A DNA stretch of 64,000 bases from DFXE01 sp032054765 (GTDB lineage: Bacteria; Bacteroidota; Bacteroidia; Bacteroidales; Tannerellaceae). The notes beneath the pieces are model-generated. The model worked only from the letters and a program-made list of their open reading frames with translations, searched no databases and was not told the origin of the DNA. The stretch lies in NCBI GenBank assembly GCA_032054765.1, contig DAMBSC010000011.1, positions 153,100 to 217,099 on the forward strand. Direction: 5' to 3'. The position numbers were made by a program, and so were the translations under genes. Below, piece by piece: positions 52,530 to 60,347 of the stretch (position 1 is its first letter; every line of letters starts with the position of its first letter).

Positions 52530-53444
52530 TTATTTCTTTTCTACCCTTGCCGTAACATACATTCCGGGACGAAAACGACGGTTGGGTTCTTTTACTTTGG
52601 CATATACTTCCAGAGAACGATTTAACAAATCAATTTCCTGTCCAATAGAAAAGATGGTCGCGTTGAAGTTTTCTTCTCCCATACCATTTACACGGAATTC
52701 AACCGGATTTCCTATTTCGAGGTTGTCCAAATCCTTTTCATATGCTGTAAGACAAAGTAAAGTTTCTTCTTTGTCAATTATATCGCACAAGGATTCTCCC
52801 ATGTTTATGTATTTACCTGAGTTGACATTCATCTTTGCAATATAGCCGCTGATCGGAGCCTTTATTTCTAAATAAGGACGTATCCCATTATGTAAGAGAT
52901 CATCTGCAGGAACACCTAACAGTAGAAGTTGGGCGGCTGTTGCATCTAAACGGCTTTTCATGGAAAGAAAATCTGCTTTGCTTTGTTGTAAGCGTTTTTG
53001 AGAAGCTGCTTCCTGTGCGCTTAATATTTTCTGTCGGTTGAATTCCGCCTCCATATATTCTGTTTGTGCATGTGCTTCCAGATAGTTTTGTTGTAAGGTA
53101 ATGAAGTCGGGATTTTCAAGTAAAGCTAATTTATTGCCTTTCTTAACGTATTGACCTGAAAGATATGCAATACTATTCACAGTACCTCCCATTGTCAAGG
53201 TTACTGTGGCATGTCGTTGAGGAGGAATGATCAATGTCCCGTTGAAAGATGTATGATTTGCTTTAGATGTAGCTTCTGTTGTCCCATCAATAGCAACTTC
53301 CGTTGTCTCATTCGGGTTTGTTTCTTCTGCAAGTGTTTCCGATACTGATTCCTGTACAAATGCGTCTGAATGCTCTATATTTTTCTCTTTCGTGTTACAG
53401 GTAGTTAATAATAAGACTATAACAGGTAATACAATTCTTTTCAT
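52530..53444 (-). CDS. RND/metal-efflux periplasmic adaptor lipoprotein
   Basis: Periplasmic adaptor of 304 residues, shorter than most CusB/CzcB proteins. Leader MKRIVLPVIVLLLTTCNT has a lipobox (Cys about 16). An acidic low-complexity linker rich in Glu and Thr (~25-60) precedes the barrel-sandwich domain ('MGGTVNSIAYLSGQYVKKGNKLALLENPDFITLQQ', 'KAPISGYIAKMNVNSGKYINMGESLCDI'), a short helical hairpin between the halves, and a beta-barrel ('DLDNLEIGNPVEFRVNGMGEENFNATIFSIGQEID'). It lies 22 bases after the RND-TolC fusion gene, so the efflux unit is two proteins rather than three. No obvious Met-rich or His-rich metal site is seen. Confidence 0.9.
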   Translation of the reverse strand: MKRIVLPVIVLLLTTCNTKEKNIEHSDAFVQESVSETLAEETNPNETTEVAIDGTTEATSKANHTSFNGTLIIPPQRHATVTLTMGGTVNSIAYLSGQYVKKGNKLALLENPDFITLQQNYLEAHAQTEYMEAEFNRQKILSAQEAASQKRLQQSKADFLSMKSRLDATAAQLLLLGVPADDLLHNGIRPYLEIKAPISGYIAKMNVNSGKYINMGESLCDIIDKEETLLCLTAYEKDLDNLEIGNPVEFRVNGMGEENFNATIFSIGQEIDLLNRSLEVYAKVKEPNRRFRPGMYVTARVEKK

Positions 53445-53466
53445 ATCGGATGATAATTTTCTCTTA

Positions 53467-56400
53467 TTAATTATTGGTGTATAGCTCCAGTTCTAAAGCT
53501 GATACATTATAAGAATAAACCGCTTCAATGTATCCACGGAATATCTCCCGAGCGGCATTTATACTTTGAACAAATTCCATAATGCTTGTTTCACTTTCTC
53601 TAAATTGCAGTTCGGCGCTTTGCAAAAGAGCGTTCGCCTCTGATAAAGCGGCCGTGGTATAGTATCGTATGTTTTCATCTTGCTGGCGTAAAGTCGCTTG
53701 CAATTCACTGACACGATTTGATAGACTACGTTCATTTGTTTCTGCTTCCAGACCGGCAATATGCAAATCTATTTTAGCTTGTTTTATGCGACTGGATTGA
53801 GGAGAGAAAATCAAAGGAAAAGAAATGCCAATCATCCAGGAATCCAATCCATTCAACGGAGATATTTTTTGCCTGACATATCCTGCGGACAATTCAGGGA
53901 AAAAGCGGCTTCGCTCTATTTTCAATGAAGCTTTTTTTTCTTCTGTTATACTTTGAAAATATCCCAGGTGATCTGAAGAAAGTAGACTTCCAACAGGTTT
54001 AACAGGGTAAGTGGATAAAGATGTATCCACTGGAATAATGGCTTCATTGGTATAACATGCCCAGCTCAAACGTCGTATTGAGATCTGGTATTCTTCTTCT
54101 GCCTGTATTAATTTTGTACGTAAATCTGCAGCCAGAGTTGATGTCATATTTTTCTCCAACAATGTGATATCTCCCTGTTCATAGCGGAGTTGTCCGGTTT
54201 TGTTGATTTTATCGGCCAATTCGTTTTGTTCTTGGTAAAGAGATTTTAAATGTAACGCATACATATAATAAGCCCACGCGCGCTTTACTTCTGCTATGAT
54301 TTCTTTTTTAACCATATTTCGATAATATTTCCCTGTATTGATCTGTCTGGAAACCAAAGCATTTTTGTAAAAAGGAGTAACAATAGAGCCAAATGATTGA
54401 CTGATTTCTATCTGGTTATCTTTATGTGTTTCTGCATTTAACTGTCCCCACGAATAAGAAAAGGAAGTTGCCCCAAATTCCCAGGATTCACCTCTTGCTG
54501 CGCGTGACTTCTCAATGGCTGCATTTGCTGTTTTTAGGCGGGGATGGTTTTCCAATGCCATATCAATAGCCTTATCCAATGTTACGCTATGCTGTGCTTT
54601 AGAAGGGATAATTGTCAATAATAATAGAATAGGAATGTATGTATAACGACGGTGATTTTTACGTTTGGATTTCCAGGCAATTATTTCACCAACAATCCGG
54701 TAGAATACAGGAATGATTAATAAAGTCAATACTGTTGATACTAATAGCCCTCCGATTACCACTGTTGCAAGCGGTCGTTGTACTTCTGCTCCTGCCGACG
54801 TTGCAATAGCCATAGGAACAAATCCCAGGGATGCGACTAATCCGGTCAGAAAAACAGGACGTAATAAATGTGGTGTACCTATTGTAATTATTTTGTTGGT
54901 AGTCATACTATATTTGCCTTTCTTTCGTAAATCGTTAAAGTGATTGATCATTAAGATGCCATTTAGTACGGCTACTCCAAATAGGGCGATAAATCCGACT
55001 CCGGCCGAAATACTGAAAGGCAATCCTCTTATCCATAGTGCGGCAATACCCCCTATTAATGATAAAGGTACTGTAGAGAATACAACTAAGGTATATGTCA
55101 TGCTCTTGAATGCAAAGAATAGAAGTAATACAATAAGGACTAAAGCAACAGGAATAACGACTGTTAGAGTGCTGATGGCATTTTGAAGGTTTTCAAACTG
55201 CCCGCCATACTCAAAATAGTAACCAGGTTTCAATTCGATGTTTCTGTCCAGTGCTTCCTGTATATCTGAAACCACTTGCTGAATATCGGCATCACGTACG
55301 TTTACTCCGATCACGATACGTCTTTTCGTAGCATCCCTGTTGATCTGTAGCGGACCACTTACCAAATCTATGGAAGCAACTTCGCTTACCGGTATACGTA
55401 CACCTTCAGGCGTCCGTATAAAGAGTTTATCCAGATTAAGGTCGGATACTTTCTCGTCATCCAGGCGTAAAACCAGGTCAAAACGACGCTCGTTTTCAAA
55501 AATAACTCCGGCTACTTCACCGGCATAAGCTGTACGGATAATGGTATTGAGTTCTTCGATGTTCATTCCATATCGTGCTATTTTAGACCGATCGTAGCTT
55601 ATAACAAGTTGAGGAAGTCCCATCGCCTGCTCTACAAGCACATCATCTGCACCGGGGACTTCGCGTACATACCGGGCTGCTTCCCTGGCTTTTTCGTAAA
55701 GTTCCGCCATATCCTCACCATACAACTTAATGGCTATATCAGCTTTAGCCCCGGTCATTAATTCATTGAACCGTAGCTGAATGGGCTGGCTAAAGTTGAA
55801 TTCGCCACCTTTCACATCTTCCAGTGCATCTTTCATCTTCTCTACCATTTCTGCCCGGCTGGATGCTGACGTCCACTCCTTGAAAGGTTTCATAACGATC
55901 ATAATATCGGCATCTTCAATAGCCATTGGATCCGTAGGTACTTCTGCTGTTCCTATCTTCGCAACTACATGATTTATTTCAGGGAATTTATCTAATAATG
56001 TTTTTTCTGCCTGATTGGCGACTTCTATACTTCGTGTCAGTGAACTACCGGCGGGAAGTGTCATCTGCATGGCAAAGTCACCCTCATCAAGGGTAGGAAT
56101 AAATTCGGCTCCCAGCTTTGTAAACAGGAACAAAGAAGCCGCCAGTAGAGCAAATGCAGAAATAATCAGAATGCTTTTAAAATGAAGGCAGTAATGAAGT
56201 GCTTTCCCGTATATCTTATTTAACCACCGGAAGAATCTGTCGGCCAGTGTCGGTTTATCTGATATATGACGTTTGAGGAAAAGAGAAGACATCATAGGAA
56301 CGTATGTGAGAGAAAGTATCAATGCCCCTATAATGCAGAATACCAAAGTTTTTGCCATAGGGGTAAAGTATTTGCCTTCGATTCCGGTAAGCGTAAGGAT

Positions 56401-57786
56401 GGGGAAAAATACGATAAGTATGATTAATACGGCAAAAGTGGCACTACGTACTACACCGGAAGTGCCTTCTTCTACTTCCTTATCCATTTCTTCTTTGGAT
56501 AATCTTCGCCCTGTTAAACGCTTGGTGTAAATATGAGCCAAAATACCTTCTACAATAACAATCGAACCATCCACCACTATCCCGAAGTCAATGGCGCCAA
56601 GGCTCATCAGGTTGGCTGTAACCCCAAATAAGCGCATCATGATGAAACCGAATAACATTGCAAGAGGTATAACTGATGCCACAATCAAACCGCCTCGCAC
56701 ATTACCAAGAAATACCATCAGTACGATGAATACAATCAGTGCTCCCTCCACCAGATTCCGGATAACTGTAGAAATGTTACGCTTTACTAATTCTGAACGA
56801 TTCAGATAGGGTTCAACTCGTATACCTTCAGGTAACATCTTTTGTACACGTTCAACACGGGCTTCCAGTTCTTTCGTTACCACATTCGCATTCGCCCCTT
56901 TTAGCATCATGGCTATACCACCCACACATTCCCCTTTTCCGTCCATTGTCATAGCTCCGAAACGCTTTGGGGAACCGAAACGAACTTTTGCTATCTCATC
57001 AATATGTACAGGAATACCTCCTCGATTAGTTATAACGATTTGTTCGATATCCTTTATATCATCAATCATCCCTTCGGAACGGATATAATAAGCCCTGTTC
57101 ACTTTTTCTATATAACTTCCTCCGGTATTCTGATTGTTACGTTGTAAAGCCTCAAATACATCACCAATGGTAATATTCAAGGAATATAATGCATCAGGGT
57201 CTACTGCTACTTCATATTGTTTCAGATAACCACCGAAACTATTGATCTCGACAATACCCGGAATACCTGATAGTTGTCTTTTTACAATCCAGTCCTGAAT
57301 TGTGCGAAGCTCCATTGCATTATATTTATCTTCATAGCCAGGAGCAACAGTTAATACATATTGGTAGATTTCACCTAACCCTGTTGTAATAGGCATTAAT
57401 TCAGGTGTTCCAAGTTCAGAAGGTATTTCACTTGATACCGTCTGTATCTGCTCATTAATCAATTGTCGGGCATCCAGTGTGGGAACACTTTCTTTAAAGA
57501 CTACTGTAACCAATGATAAACCAAAGCGGGAAACTGAACGTATTTCCACAACATTCATTATATTACTCATTGCGATCTCTATAGGAAAAGTAATTAATTG
57601 CTCTACCTCTTGCGGTGCAAGTGTCGGAGAGATCGTTACAATCTGTACCTGATTATTAGTAATATCAGGTACGGCATCAATTGGAAGTGTTAACATGGAA
57701 TAAATACCGCCGACCAGTAAGGCCAACGTCATAATGCCCACAAACATCTTTTTACGAAGAGAAAAACGAACAATTGTCTTAAACAT
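53467..57786 (-). CDS. CusA/CzcA-family RND permease fused to a TolC-family domain
   Basis: Single protein of 1439 residues joining a heavy-metal-type RND permease (~1-1040) to an outer-membrane TolC-type channel (~1066-1439). The RND part has 'SLRKKMFVGIMTLALLVGGIYSM' as helix 1, the CzcA-type TM4 motif DFGIVVDGSIV near 400, 'AEFIPTLDEGDFAMQM' near 570 and 'GVAVLNGILMINHFNDLRKKG' near 945. Between the parts lies RRYTYIPILLLLTIIPSKAQ (~1045-1065), which looks like a retained signal peptide. The TolC part shows 'SVTLDKAIDMALENHPRLKTANAAI' and 'GDITLLEKNMTSTLAADL'. It heads the operon with adaptor, kinase and regulator. Metal (Cu/Ag/Zn-type) export is likely by family; the ion is unknown. Confidence 0.93.
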   Translation of the reverse strand: MFKTIVRFSLRKKMFVGIMTLALLVGGIYSMLTLPIDAVPDITNNQVQIVTISPTLAPQEVEQLITFPIEIAMSNIMNVVEIRSVSRFGLSLVTVVFKESVPTLDARQLINEQIQTVSSEIPSELGTPELMPITTGLGEIYQYVLTVAPGYEDKYNAMELRTIQDWIVKRQLSGIPGIVEINSFGGYLKQYEVAVDPDALYSLNITIGDVFEALQRNNQNTGGSYIEKVNRAYYIRSEGMIDDIKDIEQIVITNRGGIPVHIDEIAKVRFGSPKRFGAMTMDGKGECVGGIAMMLKGANANVVTKELEARVERVQKMLPEGIRVEPYLNRSELVKRNISTVIRNLVEGALIVFIVLMVFLGNVRGGLIVASVIPLAMLFGFIMMRLFGVTANLMSLGAIDFGIVVDGSIVIVEGILAHIYTKRLTGRRLSKEEMDKEVEEGTSGVVRSATFAVLIILIVFFPILTLTGIEGKYFTPMAKTLVFCIIGALILSLTYVPMMSSLFLKRHISDKPTLADRFFRWLNKIYGKALHYCLHFKSILIISAFALLAASLFLFTKLGAEFIPTLDEGDFAMQMTLPAGSSLTRSIEVANQAEKTLLDKFPEINHVVAKIGTAEVPTDPMAIEDADIMIVMKPFKEWTSASSRAEMVEKMKDALEDVKGGEFNFSQPIQLRFNELMTGAKADIAIKLYGEDMAELYEKAREAARYVREVPGADDVLVEQAMGLPQLVISYDRSKIARYGMNIEELNTIIRTAYAGEVAGVIFENERRFDLVLRLDDEKVSDLNLDKLFIRTPEGVRIPVSEVASIDLVSGPLQINRDATKRRIVIGVNVRDADIQQVVSDIQEALDRNIELKPGYYFEYGGQFENLQNAISTLTVVIPVALVLIVLLLFFAFKSMTYTLVVFSTVPLSLIGGIAALWIRGLPFSISAGVGFIALFGVAVLNGILMINHFNDLRKKGKYSMTTNKIITIGTPHLLRPVFLTGLVASLGFVPMAIATSAGAEVQRPLATVVIGGLLVSTVLTLLIIPVFYRIVGEIIAWKSKRKNHRRYTYIPILLLLTIIPSKAQHSVTLDKAIDMALENHPRLKTANAAIEKSRAARGESWEFGATSFSYSWGQLNAETHKDNQIEISQSFGSIVTPFYKNALVSRQINTGKYYRNMVKKEIIAEVKRAWAYYMYALHLKSLYQEQNELADKINKTGQLRYEQGDITLLEKNMTSTLAADLRTKLIQAEEEYQISIRRLSWACYTNEAIIPVDTSLSTYPVKPVGSLLSSDHLGYFQSITEEKKASLKIERSRFFPELSAGYVRQKISPLNGLDSWMIGISFPLIFSPQSSRIKQAKIDLHIAGLEAETNERSLSNRVSELQATLRQQDENIRYYTTAALSEANALLQSAELQFRESETSIMEFVQSINAAREIFRGYIEAVYSYNVSALELELYTNN

Positions 57787-57812
57787 TTTTAATCCGTATT
57801 GATATCAGATGC

Positions 57813-57820
57813 CAAAAGTA
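57813..57820 (-). promoter_or_regulatory. -7 box TACTTTTG for the RND-TolC/TCS operon
   Basis: TACTTTTG on the minus strand fits TAnnTTTG and ends 26 bases before ATG 57786. Confidence 0.55.
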
Positions 57821-57858
57821 AATTGACAATTTTCCTCCTGCGAGTTAAATCAATTGAA

Positions 57859-57899
57859 TTAACCTAAATCAAGACTGAAGTATACTTTTCTAAGGTTAA
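57859..57899. promoter_or_regulatory. Inverted repeat TTAACCT/AGGTTAA upstream of the efflux operon
   Basis: TTAACCT (57859-57865) and AGGTTAA (57893-57899) face each other 27 bases apart, about 40-80 bases upstream of the -7 box. It is a candidate operator for the operon's LytTR regulator, by position only. Confidence 0.3.
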
Positions 57900-57913
57900 A
57901 CAAACTCAAAGTT

Positions 57914-58252
57914 TTAATCATCTAAAGAAATCTCTTCCAGTGGATTCCAGAATATATTTTTCCAGTTTTTAATTCTATCGTTGATCACCGTGGTACCTTC
58001 CTGTTCAAGTAACTCCTGCATCCGGGTAGGAGTGGCGAAGCTATCTTTAGCTGATAACACCCCCTGGCTGTTTACAACCCGGTGAGCCGGTATATGTGTC
58101 TCATCAGAATTACATTCTCCCATGATATGACCAACCATTCGTGACATATTTGGATAACCGATTGCTTTAGCTATCGCGCCATAGCTTGTTGCCCGTCCGG
58201 GAGGAATACGTCTGACAATTTCATAGACAGCTTCAGATAGTTGCTCTTTCAT
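57914..58252 (-). CDS. Alkyltransferase-like (ATL) MGMT-domain protein
   Basis: Small DNA-binding protein of 112 residues with the MGMT C-terminal domain: 'VYEIVRRIPPGRATSYGAIAKAIGYPNMSRMVGHIM' is the helix-turn-helix with the Arg finger, and the active-site motif PCHRV is PAHRV here, with Ala56 in place of the acceptor Cys. Such Atl1/YbaZ-type proteins bind O6-alkylguanine and flag it for nucleotide excision repair instead of reversing it. The C-terminal tail ('NDRIKNWKNIFWNPLEEISLDD') is also typical of the short group. The -7 box ends 4 bases before ATG. It is the last chromosomal gene before the mobile element. Confidence 0.9.
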   Translation of the reverse strand: MKEQLSEAVYEIVRRIPPGRATSYGAIAKAIGYPNMSRMVGHIMGECNSDETHIPAHRVVNSQGVLSAKDSFATPTRMQELLEQEGTTVINDRIKNWKNIFWNPLEEISLDD

Positions 58253-58256
58253 TTTG

Positions 58257-58264
58257 CAAATATA
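58257..58264 (-). promoter_or_regulatory. -7 box TATATTTG touching the ATL gene start
   Basis: TATATTTG on the minus strand ends 4 bases before ATG 58252, so the transcript would be leaderless or nearly so. Confidence 0.5.
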
Positions 58265-58494
58265 TAGTTATATTATTAATACAGAGTCGTGAATCTTTCA
58301 TACAACACGGGAAAGGGGAGTATTTAAATTGTTGAATAACCGTTTAAATGCCGCCTGTCTATGACAAACCTCTGTAGGGAGATGCCTCAGGTACCGGTAT
58401 GACGATAATGATACCTCCGGATACTGTCGTAGGTAGCATATATTTTTTATCCTGATTTATATAAATTACCGTTTATTTGTTAAAAAATATGATT

Positions 58495-58532
58495 TTCGTA
58501 CGATTTGACATAAAATTTGTACGATTTGTCAT
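58495..58532. repeat. Two 17-bp direct repeats near the element end
   Basis: TTCGTACGATTTGACAT (58495-58511) and TTTGTACGATTTGTCAT (58516-58532) differ at two positions and are spaced 21 bases start to start, two helical turns. They could be arm-type integrase or accessory-factor binding sites. Confidence 0.6.
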
Positions 58533-58618
58533 ATTGTTTTCATTCTTTTCCCTGTAATTTTACGACATAAGTAGTAGAAATTCTTAAAATAAACAACTAA
58601 GCAGAAAGCATTTTTAGG

Positions 58619-58661
58619 CAGAGTGTAGCGAATTAGCTGTGACAGCGTTCGTTACACTCTG
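58619..58661. repeat. 14-bp inverted repeat in the integrase leader region
   Basis: CAGAGTGTAGCGAA (58619-58632) and TTCGTTACACTCTG (58648-58661) pair with one G-T position; a small GCTG/CAGC stem lies inside the loop and TTTTGCTTT follows. It could be a terminator protecting the element from outside transcription, or a recombination site. Confidence 0.55.
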
Positions 58662-58788
58662 TTTTGCTTTGTATTGCAAAAGGCAGAAAAGCAGATTTAA
58701 GCAAATCATAGCAGGAGTTTCGTTACTATCCCGTTACTTGAATAGTGATGCAAATTCTTTACTAATGGGTTTTTATTCAGCGGTTTGC

Positions 58789-58798
58789 GTAGTTTTGC
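58789..58798 (+). promoter_or_regulatory. GTANNTTTGC core and integrase -7 box
   Basis: GTAGTTTTGC matches the GTANNTTTGC sequence used as attachment core by CTnDOT-type elements and also contains TAGTTTTG, a TAnnTTTG box 57 bases before the integrase ATG. It may be the attL core, the integrase promoter, or both. Confidence 0.45.
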
Positions 58799-58808
58799 AT
58801 ACCGTCAG

Positions 58809-58856
58809 ATAACTCAATGATAACTAATTTTGTAACCAGAAAAAACATTGAGTTAT
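58809..58856 (+). promoter_or_regulatory. Leader hairpin overlapping the integrase start codon
   Basis: ATAACTCAATG (58809-58819) and CATTGAGTTAT (58846-58856) form a perfect 11-bp stem with a 26-base loop. The right arm includes the first two bases of the integrase ATG, so the folded message would hide the start codon. Confidence 0.6.
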
Positions 58857-60087
58857 GAGGTCAACATTCAAAGTATTATTTTACGTGAAGAAAGGCAGCG
58901 AGAAACCTAACGGGAACCTGCCTTTGATGTGCCGTATTACGGTGGACGGCGAAGTTAAACAGTTCAGCTGCAAAATGGACATTCCGCCCCACTTATGGGA
59001 TGTGAAGAACAACCGAGCATCAGGAAAGAGTGCGGAAGCGCAGAAAATCAATCTCGCTATTGACAGAATCCGTGTGGATGTAAACCGCCGTTATCAGGAA
59101 CTGATGCAGACGGACGGTTATGTTACCGCCACCAAGTTGAAAAACACCTATCTCGGTATCGGTGTGAAGCAAGAAACGTTGTTAAAGCTATTCGAACAGC
59201 ACAACGCCGAATTTGAGAAGAAAGTCGGTTATAGTCGGGCGCAGGGTACTTTCGCCAGATACCGTACCGTCTGCAAACACATTCGGGAGTTTCTTCCCTC
59301 TACTTATCACAGAGAGGATATACCGCTTAAAGAGTTGAATCTGACATTTATCAACGAGTTCGAATACTTCCTGCGGGAAGAAAAGAAATGCCGTACCAAT
59401 ACCGTGTGGGGATATATGATTGTTTTGAAGCATATTATTTCCATTGCACGGAATACGGGTTTATTGCCGTTCAACCCCTTTGCCGGATATATCAACAGTC
59501 CCGAAAGCGTGGACAGAGGGTATCTTACCGAAGAAGAAATCAAAACGCTTATAGAGGCTCCCATGAAAAACAAAACATACGAACTGGTGCGCGACCTTTT
59601 CGTTTTTTCTGTTTTCACCGGCTTGTCATATGCGGATGTGAAAAAACTCACCACCGACAACCTGCAAACGTTCTTTGACGGCAACCTGTGGATCATCACC
59701 CGCAGACGGAAAACCAACACTGACTCCAATATCCGGTTGTTGGATGTTCCCAAGCGGATAATAGAGAAATACAAAGGCTTAACGGGGGATAGCCGTGTTT
59801 TCCCTGTTCCGAGCAATAGCAGTTGCAACGAAAAATTAAAAAAGATAGGCGTACAGTGTGGCATCAAAACCCGGCTGACCTATCATGTTGCAAGGCATTC
59901 CGCGGCTACGACTATCCTTTTATCGCACGGCGTACCTATCGAAACCGTGAGCCGTATTCTCGGACACACAAATATTAAGACTACCCAAATATATGCCCGA
60001 ATCACTAATCAAAAGATAAGTCGGGATATGGAAACCCTTTCGCACAAGTTGGAGGGTATGGAAAAGAATATCTGTGAAGCTATATAA
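58855..60087 (+). CDS. Tyrosine recombinase / integrase of a mobilizable element
   Basis: Site-specific recombinase of 410 residues, the Bacteroidetes CTn/IME type. An N-terminal arm-binding domain (~1-100), a SAM-like core-binding domain (~105-205) and a catalytic domain follow. Catalytic residues: the Arg I position in FTGLSYADV is Ser258, Lys in RRRKTNT, His344-x-x-Arg347 (YHVARHS), His371 (GHTNIKTT) and nucleophile Tyr380 (TQIYARI). Replacement of Arg I by Ser is also known in IntDOT of CTnDOT. The gene lies next to the structured junction region and reads into the element. A perfect 9-bp stem-loop lies 16 bases after the stop. Confidence 0.95.
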   Translation: MRSTFKVLFYVKKGSEKPNGNLPLMCRITVDGEVKQFSCKMDIPPHLWDVKNNRASGKSAEAQKINLAIDRIRVDVNRRYQELMQTDGYVTATKLKNTYLGIGVKQETLLKLFEQHNAEFEKKVGYSRAQGTFARYRTVCKHIREFLPSTYHREDIPLKELNLTFINEFEYFLREEKKCRTNTVWGYMIVLKHIISIARNTGLLPFNPFAGYINSPESVDRGYLTEEEIKTLIEAPMKNKTYELVRDLFVFSVFTGLSYADVKKLTTDNLQTFFDGNLWIITRRRKTNTDSNIRLLDVPKRIIEKYKGLTGDSRVFPVPSNSSCNEKLKKIGVQCGIKTRLTYHVARHSAATTILLSHGVPIETVSRILGHTNIKTTQIYARITNQKISRDMETLSHKLEGMEKNICEAI

Positions 60088-60103
60088 ACTTGTCGGCATA
60101 CTG

Positions 60104-60130
60104 TACCCGCTATATTTATTGTAGCGGGTA
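60104..60130 (+). terminator. Stem-loop after the integrase gene
   Basis: TACCCGCTA (60104-60112) and TAGCGGGTA (60122-60130) form a 9-bp perfect stem 16 bases after the integrase stop. There is no T-run, so termination is uncertain. Confidence 0.45.
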
Positions 60131-60167
60131 TGGCTGCTATCAGAGTTTAACCGCAGTGACCTCAATG

Positions 60168-60310
60168 GGCTTTTAAAGAAAAGCCGTAGCTTATTAGGGC
60201 ATTTTCTTAACGCATCCGTTTCACTACTGCTAAAAATGCCCCAATAAGCCAAAGGGTAAACCCTCTGGACACCCTAAAGCGGTCTTTCGACCGCAACCGC
60301 TTCAGCGGTT
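60168..60310. other. Cluster of hairpins, candidate oriT
   Basis: Five inverted repeats lie in 143 bases just upstream of the relaxase gene: GGCTTTT/AAAAGCC (60168-60185); a 17-bp repeat with one mismatch (60189-60205 with 60233-60249); AGGGT/ACCCT (60253-60264); GCGGTC/GACCGC (60279-60294); AACCGC/GCGGTT (60295-60310). Relaxases commonly act on such a structured region beside their own gene. Confidence 0.6.
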
Positions 60311-60347
60311 TATCACGGCAAATTATCAACTTAAAATTTACCTCAAA

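Larger units (their letters stand above)
58253..58854. other. 602-bp junction region between chromosome and mobile element
   Basis: No gene supported. It holds the ATL promoter box, two 17-bp direct repeats (58495-58532), a large inverted repeat (58619-58661), a GTANNTTTGC sequence (58789-58798) that is also a TAnnTTTG box, and a hairpin over the integrase start. The left end of the element is probably here. Confidence 0.6.

Noticed and set aside
53467..54600. Frameshift or assembly error joining RND and TolC genes
   Set aside because: The frame is continuous, both domains are complete and fused forms are known in Bacteroidetes, so I treat the fusion as real.
58253..58854. tRNA gene as integration target
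   Set aside because: I looked for a cloverleaf-like sequence with a T-loop motif beside the integrase and found none.
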